Source: Myxococcus vastator
GTDB lineage: Bacteria > Myxococcota > Myxococcia > Myxococcales > Myxococcaceae
DNA length: 32,052 nucleotides
Assembly (NCBI RefSeq): GCF_010894475.1
Contig: NZ_JAAIYB010000042.1
Coordinates: 1 to 32,052, forward strand
Reading direction: 5' to 3'
Numbering within the stretch: the first letter of the stretch is position 1; each line of letters opens with the position of its first letter. The notes beneath the pieces were generated by a model. That model worked only from the letters and a program-made list of their open reading frames with translations. It made no database searches and was not told the DNA's origin. Shown here in pieces: positions 1 through 8,389 of the stretch. The translations under genes were made by a program, and so were the position numbers.

Positions 1-132
1 CACCAGGCCCGCCCCCGAGCGCACCACCTCGTTCGCCGCGCGCGCCAGCACCGTGCCGAAGTCGTTCTGCGGCGTCTGACGCGGAACCGTATGGGTGATG
101 GTCAGCGTGGGAATCCGACTGTCATTGGACAC
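1..132 (-). CDS. Hypothetical protein, N-terminal 44 residues only
   Basis: The reading frame is open from the window edge back to a GTG at 130-132. A textbook AGGAGG lies six bases upstream of it (139-144 on the plus strand as CCTCCT). The visible protein begins VSNDSRIPTLTITHTVPRQ and continues with an alanine-rich stretch; there is no signal peptide or membrane segment in this part. I do not recognise the family. A loose memory of similar myxobacterial proteins beside type III secretion genes is not enough to name it. The gene continues beyond position 1, so its length and domains are unknown. It is divergent from the PilZ gene, with 223 bases between the two starts. Confidence 0.7.
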   Translation of the reverse strand, partial: MSNDSRIPTLTITHTVPRQTPQNDFGTVLARAANEVVRSGAGLV

Positions 133-355
133 GGGCAGCCTCCTGCGGAGAGTTGCCCGGCCCCAGTTCAGCCGCCGTGCCAGCGCTAACCCCTGGCAAT
201 CCCGGGCGTTGAGCCACCAGGGCGGGTCCGGCAGCGCTCCGCGGACCGGGAGGAGCGTCCGGGAGGCTGGACGGCGGCCGTGACTGGAAACTTGCGTCCG
301 CTCCAGAGTGCCTCAGAGTTGTTGCACCCTGTCGTGTGGAGAAGAGGAGAACGCG

Positions 356-682
356 GTGAGGACGACCGATGGCGGCCCCCAGATTGCCGAGCGCTTTCAC
401 CCGCGCGTCGACGCCAACCTCCCCGTGAAGGTGCTCCTCAAGGGACGCTCGGTGATGGTGCGCGCTCGGGACGTGTCCATGGCGGGCCTGTTCCTGATGG
501 CCCACCCGGCCGACACCGCGCGGGAGCTCACCATCGCGGTGCCGCTGCCCGGAGAGCGGGAAATCATCACCACCTGCCAGATTCGCCGCCGCGAGGTGGA
601 CGGTGTGGCGCTGGAGTTCGGCGAGCTGGACTGGGACGACCTCATCGCCCTGGCGCGCTACCTCCACCCGCGCCTGCCCTGA
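356..682 (+). CDS. PilZ domain protein, probable c-di-GMP receptor
   Basis: A 108-residue single-domain protein. It carries both halves of the PilZ c-di-GMP signature: RxxxR at residues 13-17 (RFHPR) and DxSxxG at 39-44 (DVSMAG), followed by the beta-barrel pattern typical of the family. Such proteins bind cyclic di-GMP in the cytoplasm and pass the signal to a partner, often controlling motility or exopolysaccharide; the partner here is unknown. I chose the GTG at 356 because GAGGAG sits six bases before it (344-349). The longer in-frame start at 308 would add a cysteine-rich stretch with no family match. It converges with a response regulator gene, the two stop codons being one base apart. 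Confidence 0.88.
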   Translation: MRTTDGGPQIAERFHPRVDANLPVKVLLKGRSVMVRARDVSMAGLFLMAHPADTARELTIAVPLPGEREIITTCQIRRREVDGVALEFGELDWDDLIALARYLHPRLP

Positions 683-690
683 CTCAGGGC
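676..690. repeat. Palindrome containing both convergent stop codons
   Basis: GCCCTGA-C-TCAGGGC is a perfect 7-bp inverted repeat around one base. The TGA at 680-682 ends the PilZ gene and the TCA at 684-686 is the complement of the regulator's stop. As RNA it could form only a five-bp stem with a five-base loop and there is no T-run, so it would be a weak terminator at best. Confidence 0.5.
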
Positions 691-1091
691 AGTTCCGGCT
701 TCGGCCCCGCTTCGCGCAGCCGCTCCACCAGCGCCATCAGCTCGGCGCCGCGGAAGGGCTTGTGGATGTAGCCGTCCGCCCCCGCCTGGGTGGCGCTCTC
801 CATGTCGGAGCGCTTCGCCTTCGCGGTGAGCATGTAGAGCGGCACCCCCGCGGTGGCCGGGTCCCCCTTGAGGATGCGGCACACGGAGATACCGTCCAGT
901 TGCGGCAACACCACATCCATCAGGATGAGGTGGAACGTCTGGCTCTTGGCCAGCTTCAGGCCCTCCAGCCCCGTGGCGGCGCACACCACCTCCACGGTGC
1001 CGTCACTCAGCATGGAGCGCACCAGCTCCCGGATGACCGGCTCATCCTCGACGAGGAGGATGTGGAAGGGTGCCTGGGAATTGCCAGCCAT
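684..1091 (-). CDS. CheY-like single-domain response regulator
   Basis: A 135-residue receiver domain with no output domain. The acidic pair is E15-D16, the phospho-acceptor is D59 in LMDVVLP, the switch threonine is T89 (MLTA) and the conserved lysine is K111 (HKPF). It should be phosphorylated by an unlinked histidine kinase and act through protein-protein contacts. The ATG at 1089-1091 (MAGNSQ) is preferred over longer in-frame starts because the receiver fold begins at residue 10 and GGAG lies just upstream, though only four bases away. It is separated from the STAS-like gene by about 190 bases. A TATACC element on the minus strand near 1135-1140 could be a -10 box, but I see no convincing -35. 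Confidence 0.87.
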   Translation of the reverse strand: MAGNSQAPFHILLVEDEPVIRELVRSMLSDGTVEVVCAATGLEGLKLAKSQTFHLILMDVVLPQLDGISVCRILKGDPATAGVPLYMLTAKAKRSDMESATQAGADGYIHKPFRGAELMALVERLREAGPKPELP

Positions 1092-1282
1092 GGTTCTCCG
1101 GACGAAACACGATGCCAATGCCACCCGCCGCGCGCGGTATAGCCCTCCGGGGCGGAGCCGCACCAGGGAGGATGCAACGGATTGTGCAATGGCACCCGTC
1201 TCCCCCGTACGTAAGCCGGACACACACTGGATGCCTTGCTTTTCGATTAGGAGGACTGACAGGCGGGCGTAGCCAGGGTGGC

Positions 1283-1651
1283 TTACGGCCAGCCGCCTTC
1301 CAGCAGTTGCTCCGCCTCTTCGAGGGAGAAGGCCAGGTAGGCCTCGTGCCCCACGTTCCGGCTGCTGCGCTGGAACCGCACCGCCGCCATGGCTGAGCGC
1401 CCCACCACGCGCACCACCCGGCGGAAGCCGCGGACCCGGGCCGCTTCAACGACGCGCTCAATCTGCCCAGAGCCCGACTCCGGCAGCGTCGTCACGCCCG
1501 TCAGGTCAGACAGGATGTCGAGCCCCGGCCGGAGCCGCTCGAGCGCGCGCAGCGACGCATCGCCAATCTGGAGCGCTTCCTCCTCCGTGACGACACCCCA
1601 GAGGCGGATGACCAGCCGGTTCTTGCCGACGAGTGCCTCGACCGAAAACAC
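1283..1651 (-). CDS. Small STAS/SpoIIAA-like protein
   Basis: A 122-residue cytoplasmic protein with alternating hydrophobic strands and helices: a KNRLVIRLWG strand, an EEALQIGDASLRALERL helix, an ILSDLTGV strand and a later VVRVVGRSAMAAVRF segment. This resembles SpoIIAA/STAS-like folds used in regulatory binding, but the family is assigned by pattern only. I start at the GTG at 1649-1651 because AGGAGG precedes it by ten bases; a longer frame reaches upstream to 1744 without a ribosome site. It lies 106 bases downstream of batE in the same direction, so read-through from that operon is possible but not shown. Confidence 0.6.
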   Translation of the reverse strand: MFSVEALVGKNRLVIRLWGVVTEEEALQIGDASLRALERLRPGLDILSDLTGVTTLPESGSGQIERVVEAARVRGFRRVVRVVGRSAMAAVRFQRSSRNVGHEAYLAFSLEEAEQLLEGGWP

Positions 1652-1757
1652 AGGGCCACGACCTCCTGGCAATACCGGCCATTCCTCCGGAGGCAGTCTA
1701 CCCTCCCAATGGCGGACATTTCCAGGTTTTCGCGTCCCCCACACTCCGCGCGTGACT

Positions 1758-2468
1758 TCAGATTTCGGCCACGCCTTCCCGCTCGGTCCAGCCCTCCAGG
1801 CCGTTGGGCAGCCGGATGCGGACGAAGCGGCCCGTCTCCTCGAGCAGGCGCACCTTGAGGCCGGCGTGCACCTCGAAGATGGAGCGGGCGCCGGGCTGAG
1901 GCAACTCGCGCGCCACCAGCGTGGGCGCCAGCACCACGGCCTCGTGCACCGTGGCCCCCACGTAGGCGTGCGTGGCCACCAGCAGCCCTGACGGGACCGC
2001 CACCGCGAAGAGCAGGACCGCCAGCACGCCCACCGCCGTGCGCCGGCCCCGTCCCAGCAACCGCCAGAGCAGCACGAGGACGAAGGCCGCCACCCAGGTG
2101 CCCAGAAAGGTCCACGCCACCACCGGGCCGTCCGTGGCCGCCGCGACGCGAGGCAGGAAGGCGTCCTCCGCGGTGGCGCCCACCACCTTGTCCACCTGAC
2201 GCGCCCGGGCCACCGCGAGGTTGGCGGTCAAATCCGGAGCCTGGCCCCCTTCTCTACGGGCCTGCTCGAGCGCCAGGACCGCGCGGCCCAGATCGCCCTG
2301 CGCCAGGTGCGTGGTGCCCAGGTTGTAGAGCACGTCGGGGCCGCCCTGGCCGTTCGCCAGCAGCTTCTCGTAGCCCTCCTTGGCCGCCGCGTAGTCCTCG
2401 CGCGCGTAGGCCTCGTTGGCCTTGAGGAAGATGTCCTGCGCCTCTTCCGGCGTGTAGTAGCCGCTCAC
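1758..2468 (-). CDS. batE: BatE-like TPR and SH3 membrane protein
   Basis: A 236-residue protein with tetratricopeptide repeats at residues 10-90, two membrane segments at about 116-138 and 146-168, and a C-terminal bacterial SH3-like domain (about 175-236, with GWTEREGV near the end). This is the usual BatE layout, in which TPRs scaffold the Bat complex at the inner membrane. The SH3 domain would face the periplasm and may contact peptidoglycan. Its ATG overlaps the batD stop by four bases (ATGA at 2465-2468), so translation is coupled. It is the last gene of the moxR-bat operon. No T-rich terminator follows it. Confidence 0.82.
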   Translation of the reverse strand: MSGYYTPEEAQDIFLKANEAYAREDYAAAKEGYEKLLANGQGGPDVLYNLGTTHLAQGDLGRAVLALEQARREGGQAPDLTANLAVARARQVDKVVGATAEDAFLPRVAAATDGPVVAWTFLGTWVAAFVLVLLWRLLGRGRRTAVGVLAVLLFAVAVPSGLLVATHAYVGATVHEAVVLAPTLVARELPQPGARSIFEVHAGLKVRLLEETGRFVRIRLPNGLEGWTEREGVAEI

Positions 2469-4351
2469 GCCCAGCCCTCCATGGCCGCCGCGGCGGCATC
2501 CATCACCTTCTGTCGCTCGGCCGGATTCCCCCCGCCGCCGTAGCGCCCGAAGTCACACGCCTCCAGCACGAAGAGCACCTTGGCGCGCCGCTCCGTGTCC
2601 GCGCCCGCCGCCGTCAGCTTCTCGGCGAGCACCTCACGGGTGAGGCCCACCACCGGCATCCCCAGCCGCGCCTCCAGGAAGCCGTGCAGCGCCTTCTCCA
2701 CCTCGCCGTAGAAGGCCCCCACGTCCGCGCTGGACTGGAGCTTCTCCGCATCCGCCAGACGCTTGCGCGCGGCCTTCGCCTGCTGACGTCCACGCCCCGC
2801 CTCGGTGCGCAGCGCCAGCCGCCCGCGCACGCCGCCAATCAGCGCCACGCCCAGCAGCAGCCCCAGCGGCGCCAGCACCGCCGGGACGAAGAAGCCCCGC
2901 TTCCACACGGGCACGCCCGGCGACTCGAAGCGCGCCTGGTAGCGCACCGGCCGCAGCCCGCCCGCCGTCAGCACGTTCTTCTGCTCGTTGGCCTGGTCCG
3001 ACGAAGCCTGGGGCGACGCCGAGGCGATGGACGATGCGCCTCCCGCGCCCGCCTCCACCGTAATCGTCACGGGGTCGGTGCGCGCCACCTCGTACTTGCG
3101 GGCGCGCGGGTCGAAGTAGGTGAACTCCAGCGCGGGCAGCGTGAAGCTGCCCGTGCGCTGCGGCATCACCAGGTACTCCATCACCCGCCGGCCCTGCACG
3201 CGGTGGCGCTGCGGCGACACCTTGTCCGTCGTGGTGGGGTCATAAATCTTGAGCGCGGCGGGGCCCTTCAGCGCGGGGGGCGTGACGTTCTTCACGTTGC
3301 CCACCCCTTCCAGGCTGACCTTCACCGTGACGGGCTGGCCCAGCTCCACGCGCGTCTGGGACACGTCCATGGACAGCCGCCAGTTGCCCACGTGCGCGTT
3401 GGGCATGTCCTGGGGCCCCCCGGGCGGCAGCGGCTTCACCTTCACCTTGAGCGCGTTGGACACCCGGTGCACGCGGTGGCCGGCGAAGAGGAAGCCGGTG
3501 GTGATGTCCGCCTCCGCGGCGGTGATGGGCAGCGTGCCGGACTTCACCGGGAAGATGGCGCGGCGGCGCAGCAGGTAGGCGCGGTACGGGATGCCGTCCA
3601 CCACGCGCTGCTCGCCCGACAGCTGCGTGGGGCTCTCCACCTCTTCCGTCCAGAAGCCCTCCAGCTTGGGCATGGTGACGGCGTCCACACTGGACAGGTC
3701 CACGCGCGAATAGATGTAGAGCGACAGCGTCACCTGCTCGCCCACGTACACGGTGTCCCGGTCCAGGCTGGCGCGCAGGAAGAGGTCGGAGTCCCCACGC
3801 GGAATCGTGGGCCGGTCCACCTCCGCCATGTCGCCGAAGGCCTCCTCCATCTGCTGCATCTGCGACTGGATGCTGGAGAAGGGGTCCGGCTGCCGGTCCC
3901 TCCCACGCCCCGCCTGCCCGGGCGGCGCACCGCCCACCCGGCCGGCCTTGACCGTCAACTCCACGGGCTGCGTGCGGTACGTCTTGCCGCGCACCGTGAT
4001 TTGCGACGGTGGAACCTTGAGCCGTCCCGCGCGGTTGGCCCGCATCACCAACACGTGCCGCGTGACGTCCTGGATGACGGCGGGGCCACCGCCCGACAGG
4101 GAGATGGAGCGCTGGCTGCTGCGCGAGCTGGAGAGGATGGAGAAGTCCTCCGACTCCGGCAGCTTCACCTGCGCGTTGGCGGGCGCGTCCACCACCACCA
4201 CCGTGAGGCGGAAGGTGTCCTCGGTGCCCACCTCCGTACGGTCCGCCGTCTGGTAGAAATCGAGGTCGTCCGAGGCCGCCCACGCCGGCGCGGTGGCCAG
4301 CAGGGCGAACACGGCGAACACCACGCCGAGGGCGCTACCAGTCCTTCTCAT
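2465..4351 (-). CDS. batD: BatD family membrane protein
   Basis: A 628-residue protein with a signal peptide (hydrophobic core ALGVVFAVFALLATAPAWA) and a long periplasmic region made of beta-sandwich repeats. One membrane span lies at about 488-510 (VLAPLGLLLGVALIGGV), followed by a cytoplasmic helical tail of about 120 residues. This matches BatD of the Bacteroides aerotolerance cluster. I start at the ATG at 4349-4351, which has AGAGGA eight bases upstream and puts a normal signal peptide first; a longer start at 4408 adds only Ser/Arg-rich residues that lie inside batC. The gene overlaps batC by 17 bases and batE by four. Its C-terminal tail resembles that of the BatD-like protein at 7385-8389. 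Confidence 0.86.
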   Translation of the reverse strand: MRRTGSALGVVFAVFALLATAPAWAASDDLDFYQTADRTEVGTEDTFRLTVVVVDAPANAQVKLPESEDFSILSSSRSSQRSISLSGGGPAVIQDVTRHVLVMRANRAGRLKVPPSQITVRGKTYRTQPVELTVKAGRVGGAPPGQAGRGRDRQPDPFSSIQSQMQQMEEAFGDMAEVDRPTIPRGDSDLFLRASLDRDTVYVGEQVTLSLYIYSRVDLSSVDAVTMPKLEGFWTEEVESPTQLSGEQRVVDGIPYRAYLLRRRAIFPVKSGTLPITAAEADITTGFLFAGHRVHRVSNALKVKVKPLPPGGPQDMPNAHVGNWRLSMDVSQTRVELGQPVTVKVSLEGVGNVKNVTPPALKGPAALKIYDPTTTDKVSPQRHRVQGRRVMEYLVMPQRTGSFTLPALEFTYFDPRARKYEVARTDPVTITVEAGAGGASSIASASPQASSDQANEQKNVLTAGGLRPVRYQARFESPGVPVWKRGFFVPAVLAPLGLLLGVALIGGVRGRLALRTEAGRGRQQAKAARKRLADAEKLQSSADVGAFYGEVEKALHGFLEARLGMPVVGLTREVLAEKLTAAGADTERRAKVLFVLEACDFGRYGGGGNPAERQKVMDAAAAAMEGWA

Positions 4352-5345
4352 TCGGCTTCCTCTGCTTCTTCTTCTGCTGGAACCGCCAGAGCTGGAGGTT
4401 CTTCTCATTCTGCTTCATCGCATCCAGCAGGCGCTCCGCCTCCTGCCGGTCCAGGTCCGACTCGCTGGAGCCACCGTCCGCCTCGGATTCCTCCGAGTCT
4501 TCTTCTCCCGCGCTGCCGCCGTCACTGCCACCGTCCTGGGGCTCACCCTCTCCGTCGTCCTCTCCACCATCCGCGCCGCCGTCCGCGCCCCCGTCGCCCT
4601 TGTCCGGCGGGCCCTGGTCGCCGCCGTCCGCGCCGCCGTCGGAACCGCCGTCGCTGCCCCCATCGCCGTCGCCACCGTCCGCGCCGCCGTCCATGCCGCC
4701 ATCGCTGGCGCCACCATCCGCGCCGCCGTCGGCACCGCCGTCCGAGCCCCCATCGGTGCCACCGTCCTGGGGCGTGCCGCCGTCGCCCTTCGTGCCGCCA
4801 TCCTCGCCGGCATCCGGACGCCCACCGTCACTGCCGCCGTCGTTGCCACCGTCCGTGCCGCCATCCTGACCCTTGTCCTGCGGCGGCGGCAGGTTGCGCA
4901 GCACCACCTCGTAGTTGTGGCGGGCCTGCACGTCCTGCGGGTCCAGCGTGAGCGCGCGCCGGTAGGCCTTCAGCGCCTCCTGCCGGTCTCCGGTGGTCGC
5001 ATGCAGGTTGCCCAGGTTGTACCAGGCCTTCTGCCGGAGGTCGGCGCGGTTGGACTCCGTCACCGACTGGAACAGCGCCTTCGCATCCGCGACGCGCCCC
5101 AGCTTGGCCATCGCGTCCGCGCGGTTGAAGTCCACCGTGACGTCGTTGGGGCGCTCCTTCTTCGCGGCCTCGAACGCCTCCAGCGCTTCCTCGAAGCGGC
5201 CCGCCGTGTACGCCTCGCGGCCCTGCTCCACCAGCGGGTGGTCCCGCTCCAGCGGACCCGCGGCCCACACGGGCGACGGCAGCGCCAGCGCCGTCACCAG
5301 GCCCCACGTCAACCACCGCGCCGCGCGCGTCCTCGCGGCGCTCAT
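4335..5345 (-). CDS. batC: BatC-like TPR lipid-free secreted protein with Asp-Gly repeat
   Basis: A 336-residue protein. A signal peptide (1-28, ending SPVWA) is followed by TPR units at about 36-150, then a low-complexity region at 161-292 with about two dozen DGG triplets. The basic C-terminus ends NEKDW, an ending I associate with BatC. TPR proteins in this cluster act as scaffolds for the VWA proteins. The acidic Asp-Gly stretch is unusual for BatC. It could bind divalent cations or act as a flexible spacer; neither is shown by the sequence. The gene shares ATGA with the batB stop and overlaps the batD start. Confidence 0.82.
   Translation of the reverse strand: MSAARTRAARWLTWGLVTALALPSPVWAAGPLERDHPLVEQGREAYTAGRFEEALEAFEAAKKERPNDVTVDFNRADAMAKLGRVADAKALFQSVTESNRADLRQKAWYNLGNLHATTGDRQEALKAYRRALTLDPQDVQARHNYEVVLRNLPPPQDKGQDGGTDGGNDGGSDGGRPDAGEDGGTKGDGGTPQDGGTDGGSDGGADGGADGGASDGGMDGGADGGDGDGGSDGGSDGGADGGDQGPPDKGDGGADGGADGGEDDGEGEPQDGGSDGGSAGEEDSEESEADGGSSESDLDRQEAERLLDAMKQNEKNLQLWRFQQKKKQRKPNEKDW
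4470..4865 (-). repeat. Asp-Gly-Gly coding repeat within batC
   Basis: This stretch encodes repeated DGGx units (x mostly S, A or T), about 24 DGG triplets in 132 residues. On the plus strand it reads as a degenerate run of GCCGCCGTCN-type triplets. Such a tract can change length by slippage. Confidence 0.85.
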
Positions 5346-6403
5346 GGCGACGGCCTCCGGCGCGACGACGGCAGGAGCAACATGCCCAGCGCCAGCAAGG
5401 CCAGCCCTGGAATGGCGAACGACTGGAAGCGCTCGTCGTAGCGGACCGTCACCCGGCTCTCCAGCTCACTCTTCTGCATCTGGTCGATGCGCTCCACCAC
5501 CTGCGACATGGCCACGCCACGGGGCTGGAAGTAGAAGGTGCCCCCGGTGGCCTCGGCGATGGCCGTCAGCCCCGCCCGGTCCAACCGCGTAATCACCGTC
5601 TCCCCCGCGGCGTCCTTCTTGTAGTCCACGAACGCGCCGCGCCGGTCGAAGACGGGGATGGGCTCACCAGACTCCGAGCCCACGCCCACCGCCAGCACCT
5701 GCACGCCCGCGTCCTTCAGCGCCTCGGTGGCCTCTCCCACGTCGCCCACCAGGTCCTCGCCGTCCGTCAGCAGGACGACCACGCGCTCCTTCGAGCCGCG
5801 GTCCGCGTTCTCCAGCACCTGCCGCGCCAGCCGCAGCGCCGCGCCCACGTTGGTGCCGCCCTGGGGCATCACCTCCGGGTCCACCGCGCGCAGGAACAGC
5901 TTCACCGCCGAGTAGTCCGACGTGAGCGGGGACTGGATGAACGCATCCCCCGCGAACACCACCAGGCCCACGCGGTCGCCCTTCAGCTCGTCCAGCAGCG
6001 TGGTCAGCTCCAGCTTCGCGCGCTCCAGGCGGCTGGGCTGGATGTCCCGCGCCAGCATGGACTTGGAGGCGTCCAGCGCCACCACCACGTCGATGCCGCG
6101 CCGCTTCGTCAGCTCGCTCTTGGTGCCACACTGCGGCTGCGCCAGCGCGAAGCCGAAGAGCGCCAGCCCCAGGCCGTACAGCCCGCTCCGCGTAGCCGGA
6201 CGCCACACCGACACGCCCGGCGTGAAGCGCTCCGCGTGGCGCTCATGCAGCAGCGCCCGCACGCGCGAGCGGCGCCGCAGCGCCCCCACCAGCGCGAGCA
6301 GTCCCAACGTCACGCCCACGAACACCAGCAGCAGGAACAGGGGCTGCGCGAGCCCCGCCTGGTAACCGAGCACGGTGAAGCGCCAGGGTTCCACGGGCGT
6401 CAC
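5342..6403 (-). CDS. batB: BatB, von Willebrand factor A membrane protein
   Basis: A 353-residue protein with two N-terminal membrane spans (about 21-42 and 73-89), a VWA domain and a final span at about 330-345. The metal-ion-dependent adhesion site is complete: DASKS at 111-115, T184 in GGTN and D214 in TDGED. VWA domains of this class bind a divalent metal and a protein ligand, and in Bat systems they are thought to be acted on by the MoxR ATPase. The gene overlaps batA and batC by four bases each (ATGA), which implies tight translational coupling. Confidence 0.9.
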   Translation of the reverse strand: MTPVEPWRFTVLGYQAGLAQPLFLLLVFVGVTLGLLALVGALRRRSRVRALLHERHAERFTPGVSVWRPATRSGLYGLGLALFGFALAQPQCGTKSELTKRRGIDVVVALDASKSMLARDIQPSRLERAKLELTTLLDELKGDRVGLVVFAGDAFIQSPLTSDYSAVKLFLRAVDPEVMPQGGTNVGAALRLARQVLENADRGSKERVVVLLTDGEDLVGDVGEATEALKDAGVQVLAVGVGSESGEPIPVFDRRGAFVDYKKDAAGETVITRLDRAGLTAIAEATGGTFYFQPRGVAMSQVVERIDQMQKSELESRVTVRYDERFQSFAIPGLALLALGMLLLPSSRRRPSP

Positions 6404-7410
6404 GGGAAGACCCTCAGGAAGGAGGCGCGCAGGAGCAGCTCCAGCGCGGCGAGGCCGAAGGCGGCCAGGAGGAAGGGATGGAACTCCTCGCGGTAGGTGG
6501 CGCTGGCGCCGCCCTCCATCAGCTTCGAGCGCTCCAGCGAATCGAGCACCTTCTGGAGTCCCTCACGCAGCTGCTCCGGGTCCGTGGCGCGGTAGTACTC
6601 GCCGCCGGTGCGGTCCGCGATGTCCTGCATCAGCTCCGGGTTGATGGGAATCTCCGTGTCGCGCCACACGGTGTTGCCGAACAGGTCCGTGCCCTGCGGG
6701 AAGGGCACCTTGCCGCCCTTGCCCACCAGGATGGTGTAGATGGGCACCCTCAGCGCCTGGGCCATGTTCGCCGAGTCCATGGGCGAAATCTTCCCGGAGT
6801 TGTTGTCGCCGTCGGTGATGAGCACCACCACCCGGCTCTTCGCCTCCGAGTCCCGCAGGCGGTTGAGGGACGTGGCCAGCGCGTCACCAATGGCGGTGCC
6901 GTCCTCCAGCACGCGCGTGCGCAGCTGCTTCACCACTTCCTTCAGCACGCCGTAGTCCAGCGTCAGCGGCGCCTGCGTGTACGCCGCGCCCGCGAACACC
7001 ACCAGGCCGATGCGGTCATTCACCCGGTTGGCGATGAACTCGCTCAGCACTTCCTTGGCGACGTGCATGCGGTTCTGCGGACGGAAGTCGCCGGCCTCCA
7101 TCGACGTGGACAGGTCCAACGCCACCACGATGTCGATGCCCTCCACCGACAAGTCCCGCACGCGCGAGTCGCGCACCTGCGGCCGGGCGATGGCCAGCAC
7201 CGCGGCCGTCACCGCCGCCACGCGAAGCAGCGGCAGCAGCGGCAGCAAGTACGTGCGCAGGCCGCGGCCACTCCGGGCGAAGACATGCGCCGCGGAGAAG
7301 CGCAGCGTGGCGCGGGCGCGCCGCTCCCGCCAGGCCTGCCAGAGCAGCAGCGGCACCAGCAGCAGCCCCCAGAGCGCCTCGGGGTTATTGAACGCGGGGA
7401 GCGGCGGCAT
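6400..7410 (-). CDS. batA: BatA, von Willebrand factor A membrane protein
   Basis: A 336-residue protein built like BatB: hydrophobic segments at about 12-25 and 54-76, a VWA domain, and a C-terminal span at about 312-328. The metal site is intact with DLSTS at 99-103, T172 in DGTAIGD and D200 in ITDGDN. Having both BatA and BatB with intact metal sites suggests two active VWA partners rather than one being a decoy. The start overlaps the preceding gene by 26 bases; no later start keeps the conserved FNNPEALW opening, so I keep the ATG at 7410. Confidence 0.9.
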   Translation of the reverse strand: MPPLPAFNNPEALWGLLLVPLLLWQAWRERRARATLRFSAAHVFARSGRGLRTYLLPLLPLLRVAAVTAAVLAIARPQVRDSRVRDLSVEGIDIVVALDLSTSMEAGDFRPQNRMHVAKEVLSEFIANRVNDRIGLVVFAGAAYTQAPLTLDYGVLKEVVKQLRTRVLEDGTAIGDALATSLNRLRDSEAKSRVVVLITDGDNNSGKISPMDSANMAQALRVPIYTILVGKGGKVPFPQGTDLFGNTVWRDTEIPINPELMQDIADRTGGEYYRATDPEQLREGLQKVLDSLERSKLMEGGASATYREEFHPFLLAAFGLAALELLLRASFLRVFP

Positions 7411-8389
7411 TGTCGGGAGCCTGGGGCGGCGGTGGCGGAACGTACGTCGTGTCGATGAGCGAGTAGCCGAAGGCCAGCGCGTCGCGGCAGGCGTCGGCCG
7501 AGGAATCCGCGCGCGCGTACTTCACCATGTCCGACTCGGACACGAAGCGCATCAGCTTGTCCTCTGGCAGGCCCGGCGTGGACATGCGCCGCAGCGACGC
7601 CATCAGCTCGGAGCTGGTGCACTCCAGCGCCTCGAACCCGTAGCGCTCGCCCAGATAGCCACGGACGATTTCGGACAGCCGGAAGTAGAAGTCCTTCACC
7701 CGGCCGCGCGAGGGCAAATCCTCCGCCTTCAGCGCGTCCAGCGCCTTGCGGGTGCGCACGTCCAGGGGCAGCACCGGCACCACCACCTCGTGCGTGGGCC
7801 GGTTCCTCCACCAGCGGAAGAGCACCCACGCCAGCAGCGCCGCCGCCAGCACGCCCAGCACCGTGAGCACCAGGCGCCACGAACGGATGGGCACCTCCTC
7901 CGGCGGCTTGTAGTCGAAGAGGTCCGCGCCCTGTCCGTCCGCGTCCGGTGGCAGCGTGGACGTCACGTCCACCGCGCGGCCCGGCACCGTGAACGCCTTG
8001 GGCCCCTCCGGCGTGGCCACGTCGAAGGGCAGCGCCGGCACCGTCACCGAGCCCAGGGCGAAGGCGGACATCCGCACCCGGAAGGTGGTGGTCGCCGAGT
8101 CCGGCCCGTCCTGGCGTTGGCGCGTCTGGTCCAGGAACTCGAAGTCCCCCGTCTCCTGGGGCACCTTCAGCTCATAGCGGTGGTCCTTCGGATGGGTGAT
8201 GACCACCTCGTAGACGAAGGGGTCGCCAATGCGGACCTGCTGCGGCTCCAGCCGCACGGACAGGTGCTGGGGTTCGACCTGCTCCGTCGTCGCGGCCTCT
8301 GGAGCAGGGGCCTGGGCCCACGCCGGAGCCGCCACCACCGGAGCCGCCAGCACGAGCCACACCGCCAGCAAGGAGATGCGCCGGTTCAT
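7385..8389 (-). CDS. BatD-like protein with DUF4381-type tail
   Basis: A 334-residue protein with a signal peptide (cleavage likely after PAWA, about residue 25), a periplasmic beta-rich domain (about 40-145) and one span at 171-194. The cytoplasmic helical tail contains RVKDFYFRLSEIVRGYLGERYG. The topology is that of a short BatD, and the tail resembles the DUF4381/BatD cytoplasmic domain. The operon therefore has two BatD-type proteins, a short one next to DUF58 and the long one near its end. The start shares ATGA with the DUF58 stop. The exact family name is inferred from topology and position. Confidence 0.75.
   Translation of the reverse strand: MNRRISLLAVWLVLAAPVVAAPAWAQAPAPEAATTEQVEPQHLSVRLEPQQVRIGDPFVYEVVITHPKDHRYELKVPQETGDFEFLDQTRQRQDGPDSATTTFRVRMSAFALGSVTVPALPFDVATPEGPKAFTVPGRAVDVTSTLPPDADGQGADLFDYKPPEEVPIRSWRLVLTVLGVLAAALLAWVLFRWWRNRPTHEVVVPVLPLDVRTRKALDALKAEDLPSRGRVKDFYFRLSEIVRGYLGERYGFEALECTSSELMASLRRMSTPGLPEDKLMRFVSESDMVKYARADSSADACRDALAFGYSLIDTTYVPPPPPQAPDNAAAPRVQ

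Noticed and set aside
4600-4869. Pro/Ser-rich repeat protein on the plus strand (PPSxPPS)
   Set aside because: It is the reverse reading of the batC DGG repeat; the minus-strand frame has a signal peptide and TPRs.
2684-4951. Very long plus-strand open frame opposite batD and batC
   Set aside because: It is the antisense shadow of GC-rich coding sequence: composition is dominated by Arg, His and Pro and there is no domain pattern, while the minus-strand frame has a full BatD/BatC architecture.
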